A DNA stretch of 64,000 bases from Marinobacter algicola DG893 (lineage in GTDB: Bacteria; Pseudomonadota; Gammaproteobacteria; Pseudomonadales; Oleiphilaceae): positions 372,001 through 436,000 of the forward strand of contig NZ_ABCP01000001.1 of NCBI RefSeq assembly GCF_000170835.1, in the 5' to 3' direction. A program made the translations under genes and the position numbers. Shown in pieces: positions 22,702 through 31,445 of the stretch. Under the pieces are notes generated by a model, which was not told the DNA's origin, made no database searches, and worked only from the letters and a program-made list of their open reading frames with translations. Position 1 is the first letter of the stretch. Each line of letters begins with the position of its first letter.

Positions 22702-23648
22702 TACACGCCTTCCTGGATAATGCGTTCACGGGTAATCACACCTGTCTCCTGCTCCTGCGCATTGAACACCGCGACCTGCCGCAGGTCCTGCCAGAGCATC
22801 ACGGACAGAGCCAGGCGAACACTGTCTTCCTCCCTGAGTACATGCTCCCCGGGTTCCGACTGCCGCGGCTCGGTGTGATTGGCCATCAGGTCCCGGACAG
22901 GCCGCAGGCTCATCAGTTTCAGACCGCGGTCCTGCTTGCCAATCAGGTTTTCAACAAAGTCCGACGCTGGATGGCGGAGGATATTCTCCGGCGTGTCATG
23001 CTGGATGATGCGCCCCTGATCCATCACGGCAATGCGGGTGGCCAGCTTCAGTGCTTCATCAATATCGTGGGTCACGAAAACAGTGGTTTTACGGACCTGC
23101 TTCTGGATCCGCAGCATTTCCAGTTGGAGGTTTTCCCGCGTTATCGCATCCAATGCACCGAAAGGTTCGTCCATCAGCAGAATGTTGGGGTCCGCCGCCA
23201 ATGCCCGCGCAACACCGACCCGTTGGGCCTGGCCGCCAGACAATTGCTGGGGGTATTTGTTGGCGTGGGCGCTGGGGTCGAGATCCAACAAGGTCATCAA
23301 CTCATCGACTCGTGCGTTGATCCGTTCCCTGGGCCAGTTCAACAACGTGGGCACCATGGCGATGTTGCGTGCCACCGTCCAGTGAGGAAACAACCCCGTA
23401 CCCTGGATCACATACCCCATGTTCAGCCGCAGCTGTTCCGGGTTCATGGTGGTGATGTCCTCACCATCCACCAGTATCTCGCCAGCACTATAAGGCAAAA
23501 GCCGGTTGATCATGCGAAGCGTGGTCGATTTACCGCAGCCGGAACTGCCCACCAGCACGCAGACCTCACCAGTTTCAATAGTCAGATTTACCCCATCCAC
23601 TGCGATGGTATTGCCAAAGTGCCGGGAGACATTTTTCAGTTCAATCAT
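22701..23648 (-). CDS. yehX: Osmoprotectant ABC transporter ATP-binding protein
   Basis: ATPase subunit of 315 aa. Walker A is GSSGCGKST, the signature is LSGGQ, Walker B is ILLMDEPFGALD and the switch His is in VTHDIDEA. The C-terminal extension of about 80 residues (from EDSVRLALSV) is a degenerate CBS-like tail, as in OpuCA/YehX proteins. It sits 20 bp after one permease and overlaps the other by a base. It energises uptake together with YehY and YehW. Confidence 0.92.
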   Translation of the reverse strand: MIELKNVSRHFGNTIAVDGVNLTIETGEVCVLVGSSGCGKSTTLRMINRLLPYSAGEILVDGEDITTMNPEQLRLNMGYVIQGTGLFPHWTVARNIAMVPTLLNWPRERINARVDELMTLLDLDPSAHANKYPQQLSGGQAQRVGVARALAADPNILLMDEPFGALDAITRENLQLEMLRIQKQVRKTTVFVTHDIDEALKLATRIAVMDQGRIIQHDTPENILRHPASDFVENLIGKQDRGLKLMSLRPVRDLMANHTEPRQSEPGEHVLREEDSVRLALSVMLWQDLRQVAVFNAQEQETGVITRERIIQEGV

Positions 23649-23668
23649 CCGACCTTTTCCTTCCTCTA

Positions 23669-24853
23669 TCAGGCCGTTGCCGGTGTCGGCTTGAGACTGG
23701 CCGCCAGCATCGTGAGTAACGCATCGGCAAGCAGCGCCAACGCAATCGTAGGCAAAGCACCGAGCAATACCAGGTCCATCGCCGCCTGCCCCAGCCCCTG
23801 AAAGATAAAACCACCGAAACCACCCGCTCCGATGAGGGCGGCTACCGCGGTCAGGCCGATTGCCTGAATGGTTGTGATGCGTACCCCCTCAATGATCACC
23901 GGCAGCGCCAAAGGCAGCTTGAGTTGAAAAAACACCTGGTGCTCATTCATCCCCATGCCCCGAGCCGCATCGGCCAGGCTTTCAGGAACTTCGGTAATAG
24001 CCACAAAGGTGTTGCGTACCATCGGCAGTAAACTGTAAGCGATCAACGCCAGTAGCGCCGGCGCCCAACCAATCCCGCGAATGCCAAGATCCTGCAGGAA
24101 CGGGAGCGCTGACGAGAGCGCACTGAGTGGCGCAATCAGCAAACCAAACACCGCAAGGCTGGGAATGGTTTGTAAAAAACTCACGGCGCCCAGAAGAGGA
24201 CGCTGCCAGGCGGGGCTACGAATCATTTTAAGCGCCAGGGCGAACGCCAGGCCTGCACTGATGGCAACCGCACCCAATGCCAGCGCCAGGTGCGTCCAGA
24301 GCGCTTGCTGAAACTTGTCGGGGCGAGCGTTGAACTCCCGCACCAGCGACAGACTTTCCAGGCCCTCGCCACGCAGAAAAACAAGCCAGCTTCCACCGAC
24401 AAACACCAGCAGCATCAACTGCAACCAACGCCGGGCGCTGAGCCGGCCAAGGGTCTCAATCAACATCAGCGAAAGCAGGAACAGAAGAGACCAGAACCCT
24501 GCCCCGACCGACGAACGGGCGTAGGGCGAACCCTCGGGCAGATGGAGGGCGGCAAACACATCCAGCAACAGCGGCATCGTTGCCAGTGAAAGCCCAATCA
24601 GACCGAGCAGGAGCTCATAACGCCGACGCACCGGCACCATCGACAACACAGTGGTCGCCAGCAGAACCCCCGTAACCAGCCCTGCCCCTGTCCATCCCAA
24701 GGCCGAAAGCAGGCCATGGCCGGTACCCGGGACAATACGGTTGGGCTGGATAGTGCCAAGGTCCAGCAACCAGACCAGTGCCAGAGCCAACACCCCAAGT
24801 ACCGGAATGACTCTGTTTGGAACCGTATGGCGCAAAGGCTCGGTGATGGACAA
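23669..24853 (-). CDS. yehY: Osmoprotectant ABC transporter permease, large form
   Basis: Inner-membrane permease of 394 aa, longer than YehW because of an N-terminal block of extra helices (about residues 1-190), as in E. coli YehY. The permease core carries the loop ADAARGMGMNEHQVFFQLKLPLALPVIIEG and the helix TIQAIGLTAVAALIGAGG. It lies 3 bp after the binding-protein gene. The two permeases presumably form the heterodimeric channel. Confidence 0.9.
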   Translation of the reverse strand: MSITEPLRHTVPNRVIPVLGVLALALVWLLDLGTIQPNRIVPGTGHGLLSALGWTGAGLVTGVLLATTVLSMVPVRRRYELLLGLIGLSLATMPLLLDVFAALHLPEGSPYARSSVGAGFWSLLFLLSLMLIETLGRLSARRWLQLMLLVFVGGSWLVFLRGEGLESLSLVREFNARPDKFQQALWTHLALALGAVAISAGLAFALALKMIRSPAWQRPLLGAVSFLQTIPSLAVFGLLIAPLSALSSALPFLQDLGIRGIGWAPALLALIAYSLLPMVRNTFVAITEVPESLADAARGMGMNEHQVFFQLKLPLALPVIIEGVRITTIQAIGLTAVAALIGAGGFGGFIFQGLGQAAMDLVLLGALPTIALALLADALLTMLAASLKPTPATA

Positions 24854-24856
24854 ACC

Positions 24857-25789
24857 TCAGTCCTGGGCCAGGGAATCCAGATAGTCCCGGGCAACTGCCT
24901 CGGCAGGCACACCGTTCACCGCAACCTGACCATTCAGACGCTGAAGGGTTTCCAGGTCCAGAGACTCAAAGACCGGCGCAAGAACCTCGCGGATGTTCGG
25001 ATACGTTTCCAGCACCTCTGCGCGCACGATAGGCGCGGGTTGATAGACCGGCTGAACGCCCAGGGTGTCTTCCATCACCTTCAGATCGAGTGCGCTCAGA
25101 CCACCATCAGTGCCGTAAGTCATGGCGCCGTTCACATCGTTGTCGGTCAGGGCCGCAGCCCGGAGCGTCGCAGCCGTATTGCCACCGGACAGGATCAGCA
25201 ACTGGTCAGACCCCAGCTTGAAACCATACGCCTCCTGGAACGCGGGCAGCGCACTGGCGGATTCAACAAACTCGGCGCTGGCTGCAAACTTGAAAGCGCC
25301 GCCGCCGTTGATATAAGACGCCAGATCTTCAAGCGTGTTCAAACCGTTATCACGCGCCAGATCGCCCCGCACACTCATGGCCCAGGTATTATTGGCTTTC
25401 GCCGGTGTTAGCCAGACGATGTTATGGGCTTTCTTATCAAGGCTGGCAGCCTGCTCGTAGGCCTTGTCGGCGTCTTTCCAGATGTCCCTATCTGCCTGGT
25501 CATGGAAGAAAGCGGCATTGCCGGTGTACTCCGGGTACAGGTCTATCTCGCCGGCCTTGATGGCGTTGCGCACGATGCTGGTCGCGCCGAGCTGCAGACG
25601 GTTTTCAACCGGAATATCGGCCTCTTCAAGGGTTTGCAGGATCATCTGGCCCAACACAGCGCCTTCCGTATCGATCTTGGACGACACCACCACTGGATCA
25701 GCCGCCATAGCCGGCCCGGCGATCAGAACAAGGGTAAAAGCCGCTGCGCGGTACAAAGGGGATATAGCGGGCACGGTTATTCCTCTCAT
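24857..25789 (-). CDS. yehZ: Osmoprotectant ABC transporter substrate-binding protein
   Basis: Periplasmic binding protein of 310 aa, OsmF/YehZ type. The signal peptide is cleaved after a region ending in IAGPAMA. The mature protein contains VVSSKIDTEGAVLGQMILQ and IDLYPEYTGNAAFF, which are typical of the OpuAC/ProX-like ligand-binding fold. It is the first gene of the operon, so regulation, probably osmotic or stationary-phase, would act upstream of 25789. Ligand identity is inferred from family only. Confidence 0.92.
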   Translation of the reverse strand: MRGITVPAISPLYRAAAFTLVLIAGPAMAADPVVVSSKIDTEGAVLGQMILQTLEEADIPVENRLQLGATSIVRNAIKAGEIDLYPEYTGNAAFFHDQADRDIWKDADKAYEQAASLDKKAHNIVWLTPAKANNTWAMSVRGDLARDNGLNTLEDLASYINGGGAFKFAASAEFVESASALPAFQEAYGFKLGSDQLLILSGGNTAATLRAAALTDNDVNGAMTYGTDGGLSALDLKVMEDTLGVQPVYQPAPIVRAEVLETYPNIREVLAPVFESLDLETLQRLNGQVAVNGVPAEAVARDYLDSLAQD

Positions 25790-25919
25790 TGGTTGGCGTT
25801 TCTTTGATTATCAAGCCGCCACAATGCCCTAAATCGGGCTTCCGGCTGCTGTTATCAGTCTATTGCAGGCAACTACGAAGACAAGGTTAATTTGGCTTCT
25901 CGCCGCATCATAGCGTCGA

Positions 25920-26369
25920 CTAGCCCTCAAACATCACCGGCTCCGGCTTCTTATTTCGCAAAACAACCGTACCCGCGAGCTTGTCATGCCAACCCTGCTT
26001 GCGCTTATCGATACCAACCCAGATCAACCCAAGAAACAACGGTAGTATGGAGATGTAGTAGGCCAGGTACCGGCCAAAAAACTGGGCAGTGGTGGGTTTC
26101 TCACCCGTCCTGGCATCCACAATCACCAACCGGGTGGCCATTTTCCCAGGCGTTGCCGATTTGTAGATCCAGAACACGATCACCGCGATTGCGGGCAACA
26201 CATAGTTCAACACAACGTCCCAGAACCCAACGATGAACGACTCGTTCAACCAATACTCAGATCCATAGATAAGACTGATAATAGGCGCAACGATCACCAG
26301 AATTAAAAGCGAATCAATAAGTGCCGCCCCGGTTCTGATCCAAAATCCGGCGTATTCCTGATCATCCAT
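25920..26369 (-). CDS. RDD-family membrane protein
   Basis: A 149-aa inner-membrane protein with three hydrophobic segments. The family-defining Arg and Asp residues are in GFWIRTGAALIDSLLILVIVA, and the second half has SATPGKMATRLVIVDARTGEKPT. RDD proteins are small and poorly characterised; some are Na+/H+ antiporter-like, others accompany stress genes. It stands alone between the yehZ promoter region and the nitronate monooxygenase gene. Confidence 0.85.
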   Translation of the reverse strand: MDDQEYAGFWIRTGAALIDSLLILVIVAPIISLIYGSEYWLNESFIVGFWDVVLNYVLPAIAVIVFWIYKSATPGKMATRLVIVDARTGEKPTTAQFFGRYLAYYISILPLFLGLIWVGIDKRKQGWHDKLAGTVVLRNKKPEPVMFEG

Positions 26370-26409
26370 GCCAATTTACTCCTGAGTCTGTCATTTGATT
26401 TGAACTTGC

Positions 26410-27450
26410 TTACTGACTCACACCCGCCAATTCCCGCGTAAGGACTGCAGCCGAAACCTCCTTGCAGCCACTGACATTCTGCCCCGCCCACAGAGGCGAA
26501 AAGTCACCGCTCCCCTCAGCTTCGGCTTTCGCACGCAATGGTGCAATAGCGGATGATGCCAAGGGGAAAGCAGGAACTTTGGAACTCATCGGCCCCAATT
26601 CACGCATTATTCGGTTCACAATACCCCGGGCGGCACCACCGCTGAACAGATTTGTCAGTGCGGTCACACGGCTGGCCTCTGATTTCAGGGCGGCGCGATG
26701 CACGGCTTTGGTTTGAGCTTCGGGGCACAACAAATACGCGGTGCCAATCTGGGCTCCGGCCGCCCCAAGCGCCATGGCGGCCTGTACACCTCTGGAGTCC
26801 GCGATGCCGCCAGCGGCGATAACGGGGATTTTTACCGCGTTTACCATTTGTGGAATCAAGGCAAAAGTGCCTACCTGCGCACTAATGTCCCGCGACAGAA
26901 AAAACCCGCGATGGCCGCCCGCTTCAAGCCCTTGCGCGATAATGGCATCGACGCCCTGCGCCTCCAGCCAGAGCGCTTCGTCCACGGTTGTGGCGGTTGA
27001 CAGTATCTTCCCGCCCCACCCTCTTATACGGGCCATCAACTCGGGTGCTGGCAAGCCAAAATGAAAACTCACCACCGGCGGCTTGAAGTCCGCCAACACA
27101 TCCGCTGCCTCAGAGCTGAAAGGAGCCCTTCCTGCTTGCGCGGATACATTATTGGAATCAATACCCAGCTCGTCAAAATATGGTGAGAGGGCCTCGCGCC
27201 AGTGGCGCTCTGCATCGGCGTCTGGCTCTGGTGGCGTGTGACAGAAGAAGTTGACGTTGTAGGGTTTGCTGGTCTGGCTTGTCAGTGCTTCCAACTCTTT
27301 TCGCAGTGCTTCAGAGCTAAGCATGGCACAGGGCAACGAACCCAGTCCTCCCGCATTGGAAACTGCCACAGCCAATGCATGACCCTGCACACCGACCATC
27401 GGCGCCTGGATGACGGGTAGCTCAATTCCCAGCAGATTCTGGATGGTCAT
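26410..27450 (-). CDS. Nitronate monooxygenase family flavoprotein
   Basis: FMN-dependent TIM-barrel enzyme of 346 aa, class related to nitronate (2-nitropropane) monooxygenase. Landmarks are VIQAPMVGVQGHALAVAVSNAGGLGSLPC near the N terminus, IIAQGLEAGGHRGFF in the middle and the phosphate-binding PVIAAGGIADSRGVQAAMALGA. I chose the ATG at 27450, which has an AGAGG site 5 nt upstream, over an in-frame start 48 nt earlier. It probably detoxifies alkyl nitronates. A run of nine G (coding sense) lies about 50 nt upstream. Confidence 0.87.
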   Translation of the reverse strand: MTIQNLLGIELPVIQAPMVGVQGHALAVAVSNAGGLGSLPCAMLSSEALRKELEALTSQTSKPYNVNFFCHTPPEPDADAERHWREALSPYFDELGIDSNNVSAQAGRAPFSSEAADVLADFKPPVVSFHFGLPAPELMARIRGWGGKILSTATTVDEALWLEAQGVDAIIAQGLEAGGHRGFFLSRDISAQVGTFALIPQMVNAVKIPVIAAGGIADSRGVQAAMALGAAGAQIGTAYLLCPEAQTKAVHRAALKSEASRVTALTNLFSGGAARGIVNRIMRELGPMSSKVPAFPLASSAIAPLRAKAEAEGSGDFSPLWAGQNVSGCKEVSAAVLTRELAGVSQ

Positions 27451-27500
27451 GTTTACCTCTAGGTTCTTAATTGGTGGAGAGTCGCTCCAAAAGTTCATTG

Positions 27501-27509
27501 CCCCCCCCC
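27501..27509. repeat. Nine-base C/G homopolymer tract
   Basis: A run of nine C on the plus strand, which is GGGGGGGGG in the sense of the nitronate monooxygenase. It lies about 50 nt before that gene's start, in or near its promoter. Runs of this length can slip during replication. It could also be a simple sequencing or alignment artefact. Confidence 0.4.
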
Positions 27510-27595
27510 AGAGCGACCGCGCCGGCGTTTTTCCATTAGCAAAAACGACGCGAACCTGGGTTTCTGATTTGCGCCCTGGCTCGGTTCAGGAGCTT

Positions 27596-28219
27596 TTAGC
27601 TCCGCTGCATCGTCGAAGTAAACGCCGCAGCGCCGAACAAAGCGCCACCGCCCAATTTGTTGAGCCTGCGACGGGCCTGAATACTTTGAATTCTTTGGCG
27701 CACAATTCCTGCGAAAAGCGCGAACGAGCTGATAGTTATGGAGACGATACCCAGGAACGTCACCATCAGAATGAGCAGTTGGGGAAGGACTGACGCTTGG
27801 GGATTAACAAACTGAGGCAGGAAAGCCACGAAAAAGACAATGTCTTTTGGATTCAAAGCTGTAACCAAGAAAGACGATTTGAACATGCTTGCCTTGGAAA
27901 TATCTTGGCCTGCTATCGCTTGAAGATTATGCTCAGGCTCCTCTCGCCACGCCTTGATACCAAGGTAGACCAGATACCCAACACCAAACCATTTAAGCAC
28001 CAGAAACAGCGTCGCTGAGGTCGCTAGAACGGCACCTAGTCCAATCAACGACAACGTCATCGCCACAAAGTCTCCGAGTAAAACACCAGAAACCAATGGG
28101 ATAACAGATTTCTTGCCGTGACTAATGGCCTGACCGAGCACCAAAATCACCGTGGGGCCCGGAATAATGGCAAACACAAAAACCACAGATACAAAGGTAA
28201 TCCATATCTCAAAAGTCAT
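27596..28219 (-). CDS. LysE/RhtB-family exporter (second copy)
   Basis: Inner-membrane exporter of 207 aa. It has the family motif IIPGPTVILVLGQAISHGKK and FLVTALNPKDIVFFVAFLPQF. It starts at the ATG 28219, which has GGGAGG four bases upstream. It is only distantly similar to the exporter at 21.3-22.0 kb and is monocistronic. Substrate unknown. The surrounding sequence is AT-richer than the nuo region. Confidence 0.88.
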   Translation of the reverse strand: MTFEIWITFVSVVFVFAIIPGPTVILVLGQAISHGKKSVIPLVSGVLLGDFVAMTLSLIGLGAVLATSATLFLVLKWFGVGYLVYLGIKAWREEPEHNLQAIAGQDISKASMFKSSFLVTALNPKDIVFFVAFLPQFVNPQASVLPQLLILMVTFLGIVSITISSFALFAGIVRQRIQSIQARRRLNKLGGGALFGAAAFTSTMQRS

Positions 28220-28355
28220 AACGCCTCCCTGTATTTCAAGCATCCGAGTCAAGGCCTGATTACACAACTAGCCCACACCAAAAGGATAAATTCTTTGTCT
28301 TCAAACCGCTTCTTCTTAAGTGAATAGTGGTTAGCTTAGGCAGGCGTGCCCCCAT

Positions 28356-29660
28356 CTACCAAGGCCCTACAACATACCCCAGCTTCTCAGGCAACCACAA
28401 CGCAATCCCCGGCACCAACATCACCAGCACCAGGCTGACAAGCATCGCAGCCACAAACACCAGGGCCCAACCGATGGTGTGTTCCAGGCGGATGTTGGCG
28501 ATGCGGGTGGTGACCATCAGGTTCACGGCGACCGGTGGTGTGAACTGGCCAATGGCGATGTTCATGGCCAGCAATATGCCAAACCAGATCGGGTTCCAGC
28601 CAAAGTGATTCATCAACGGCAGAACAATCGGAATCAGGATCAGGTAGATCGAAATAGCATCCAGCAGCATGCCGGCGATCAGTACCAGGATCATCACCAG
28701 ACCTAGCAGCACCCAGCCATTTTCGGAAAGGGACAGCAGAGCATCAGCCAGATGCTGGAACGTCCCCAACGTGGTCCCCGCCCAGGCGAAGATGCCCGCC
28801 AGCGCAATGATAAACATCACCACACCGGACGTAACGGCGGCATCCGTCATCAGGCCCCAGAGGTTCCGCAGACTGAGATTGCGATACAACACGCAACCGA
28901 CCAGCACGCCGTATGCCACCGCCACCACGGCCGCCTCAGTGGGCGTAAACAGGCCTGAGCGCAGGCCGCCAAGAATGATCACTGGTGCAAACAGCGCGGG
29001 CAAGGCCGCTTTGAGGCTGGGCCAGAAAGGCGGGCGTTCGACCGCTTCCGGATCTTCCCAACGGTACTTCTTCGCGAAATACAAAGCCGGTGCCAGCAGG
29101 GACACGCCCGCCAGGATGCCAGGGAAAATACCGGCGGCGAACAGCGCTCGCAGATCAACACCGGGCACCACGATGGAATAGAGAATCAACGCAATGGACG
29201 GCGGAATCAGGATTGCTGTGGACGACGAGGCCGCAATCAGTGACGCTGAAAACGGCTTCGGATAACCGGCCTTCTGCATGCTCGGCAACATCACCATCGC
29301 AACAGCGGCTGCATCAGCTGGACCAGAACCGCTCATGCCACCCATGATCAGGCACACCAGCACCGCAACAACGGTCAGCCCACCATGGCGGGGGCCGATG
29401 ATCGACTGGGCAAATCGCACCAGCGCGGCGGCAACGCCCGCTCGCTCGAAGATCAGCCCGGTCAGGATGAACAGGGGAATCGCAATCAACGGGTATTTGG
29501 CCACGCTGTTATAGGTGTTGGTACCGAACGTGCCCAACATTGCAGGTGGCAGTCCCGCCACAATACCCACCAGCCCGCCCAGGCCCAGGGCAATTGCGAC
29601 TGGCATGCCCAACAGCAACGCCAGCAGAAAACTGCCAATCATCAGAAGATCAGGACTCAT
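28356..29660 (-). CDS. dctM: TRAP transporter large permease (DctM type)
   Basis: Inner-membrane TRAP permease of 434 aa with about 12 helices. Typical segments are LMGGMSGSGPADAAAVAMVMLP, which includes the family GSGPADAA motif, and SLIAASSSTAILIPPSIALILYS. It is the ion-coupled translocation subunit of a tripartite importer. It overlaps the small permease gene by 11 nt. The operon order here is dctP-dctQ-dctM. Substrate not deducible; C4-dicarboxylates or other organic acids are usual. Confidence 0.94.
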   Translation of the reverse strand: MSPDLLMIGSFLLALLLGMPVAIALGLGGLVGIVAGLPPAMLGTFGTNTYNSVAKYPLIAIPLFILTGLIFERAGVAAALVRFAQSIIGPRHGGLTVVAVLVCLIMGGMSGSGPADAAAVAMVMLPSMQKAGYPKPFSASLIAASSSTAILIPPSIALILYSIVVPGVDLRALFAAGIFPGILAGVSLLAPALYFAKKYRWEDPEAVERPPFWPSLKAALPALFAPVIILGGLRSGLFTPTEAAVVAVAYGVLVGCVLYRNLSLRNLWGLMTDAAVTSGVVMFIIALAGIFAWAGTTLGTFQHLADALLSLSENGWVLLGLVMILVLIAGMLLDAISIYLILIPIVLPLMNHFGWNPIWFGILLAMNIAIGQFTPPVAVNLMVTTRIANIRLEHTIGWALVFVAAMLVSLVLVMLVPGIALWLPEKLGYVVGPW

Positions 29661-30144
29661 GGATCACCTCCGGATCTTCCTTGCCGCGCAGGCGGTCCAC
29701 GAGGTTCTGGGTCATACGGATGATGATGGCCACGGACAACAGCGGCAGCCACATCACATAGATCCAGTTAGGCAAGCCCAGCCCCGGTGACAGCGATTCC
29801 CACTGGTATTCCTGCAGGGCGAAGGTACTGCCATACCACGTCATGATCCCCAGGACCGTCACCCCGCCCAGCCATTGTAGGACAAACACCACCTTTCGTG
29901 CCCAAGGCGGCAGGTAGTGCTCTATCAATTCGATGCGAATGTGCTGGTTGTGTCGCGCAGCCACCGCAGCGCCTGCGAAGGTAAGCACCACCAAAAGGAA
30001 CACCGAGAATTCCTCGGTAAAGGCAAAAGAGGCATCTGTCGCGTAGCGCACGATCACATTGCCGAGGCTGATCAAGCAGATCGCAACCAGGGCAATGGTG
30101 GCCAGCCAGGCATCGAGCCGGAATTTGGGAGGACGGGACGGCAT
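29650..30144 (-). CDS. dctQ: TRAP transporter small permease (DctQ type)
   Basis: Inner-membrane protein of 164 aa with four helices, matching TRAP DctQ. The segment FAFTEEFSVFLLVVLTFAGAAVAARHNQHI and the following RIELIEHYLPPWARK are characteristic. It lies 60 bp after dctP and overlaps dctM by 11 nt. It partners DctM in the membrane. Confidence 0.93.
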   Translation of the reverse strand: MPSRPPKFRLDAWLATIALVAICLISLGNVIVRYATDASFAFTEEFSVFLLVVLTFAGAAVAARHNQHIRIELIEHYLPPWARKVVFVLQWLGGVTVLGIMTWYGSTFALQEYQWESLSPGLGLPNWIYVMWLPLLSVAIIIRMTQNLVDRLRGKEDPEVIHES

Positions 30145-30204
30145 GGTAACTCCGGTTCGGAAAGAGCGCCCGCCGGCAACGGTGGGCGCCTGAACAGATC
30201 GCGC

Positions 30205-31215
30205 TTACTGGTTACGGTTGGCGACCGCTTCCTGCGCTTGCTTGACCAGATCCTCGCCAATGCGCGGAGTCCAAGTTTCATAAACCGACTGGGTGGCCTT
30301 CATGAAGGCATCACGCTGCTCATCAGTCAGTTCGGTGACCTCTACGCCACGCTCCTTGATGGCGGCCAGGGTCGCATCGATTTCGCTACGGGATTTCTCG
30401 ATTTCCCACTGGCCGGCATCAATCGCCGCCTGCTTCAGCAATGCCTGATCTTCCGGGCTGAACTGGTCCCAGATGCTATTGCTGACCGCAAACACCAGTG
30501 GGTCTGCCATGTAGTGCCAGCGGGTCAGATATTCCTGGCCAACCTGATCGATACGGGCCACGTCGAAGACCGACAGCGGGTTCTCCTGGCCATCAACAGC
30601 GCCGGTGGTCAGTGCGGGCTTGGCATCGGCCCAGCTCATTTGGGTGGGATTGGCGCCCAGAGCGGTGAAGGTGTCCTGGAACAGCGGCGAACCAACAACG
30701 CGGATTTTCAGGCCATCCAGATCGGTCGGTTCATCAATGGTCAGCTTGGAGTTGGACAGCTCGCGGAAGCCATTCTCGCCCCAGGCCAGCGGTGTAACAC
30801 CACGCTTCTTGATCGCGGCAAAGACAGCTTCGCCAGCCTCGCCCTGGGTGATCGCATCGATGGCGGCATAATCCGGCATCAGAAAAGGCAGGGAAAACAG
30901 GTTCAGCTCAGGCACCTGAGGCGACCAGTTGATGGTGGACCCCACCGACATATCGATCAGCCCGGAGCGCATCGCCGAGAACTCTTTGGTCTGGTCACCG
31001 GAGACCAGTTGGGAGTTGCTGTAGATTTTCATGTTGATACGCCCCTCAGAGCGCTCTTTCACCAGCTCCACCCATTTGTCGGCAGCCTGGCCCCAGGGGA
31101 ACGCAGACGGCAGTACGGTGGAAACGGTGTATTCATCCTTGTAGTCGGCTTGAGCAACGGCACTGAACAGCAGGGTAGCCGCCGCGGCAGCAAGAAGAGA
31201 GCGACGTTTCAACAT
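30205..31215 (-). CDS. dctP: TRAP transporter solute-binding protein (DctP type)
   Basis: Periplasmic binding protein of 336 aa. A signal peptide (SLLAAAAATLLFSAVAQA) precedes the mature protein. The family signature LDGLKIRVVGSPLFQDTFTALGANPT carries the conserved Arg that salt-bridges the substrate carboxylate (here in LKIRVVG), and GAVDGQENPLSVF matches the usual GxVDGxExP. It is the first gene of the operon. The ligand is therefore probably an organic acid, but which one cannot be told. Confidence 0.94.
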   Translation of the reverse strand: MLKRRSLLAAAAATLLFSAVAQADYKDEYTVSTVLPSAFPWGQAADKWVELVKERSEGRINMKIYSNSQLVSGDQTKEFSAMRSGLIDMSVGSTINWSPQVPELNLFSLPFLMPDYAAIDAITQGEAGEAVFAAIKKRGVTPLAWGENGFRELSNSKLTIDEPTDLDGLKIRVVGSPLFQDTFTALGANPTQMSWADAKPALTTGAVDGQENPLSVFDVARIDQVGQEYLTRWHYMADPLVFAVSNSIWDQFSPEDQALLKQAAIDAGQWEIEKSRSEIDATLAAIKERGVEVTELTDEQRDAFMKATQSVYETWTPRIGEDLVKQAQEAVANRNQ

Positions 31216-31445
31216 GTGGTTTTCCTTTTTATTGGGATTGTGAAGATCGCTGTGCCGCTATCAGGCAGCGGACCAACGGTTGATTATAGAAATCGGGCTA
31301 TCTGGGAGCAATAGACGAAGGTGGGAGTGCCCCCTCCCCAATGAATGAGTAATGCAATACGGCGAAAGGATAGTTGGTGCTACCCCAGGCTTTTAGTTTA
31401 GCTTGCCAGCAACAAAACAAGCTGAAAAAAATATTGGGGGACAAT

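Noticed and set aside
29917..31314. Long plus-strand frame opposite dctQ and dctP
   Set aside because: Antisense shadow of two well-recognised TRAP genes.
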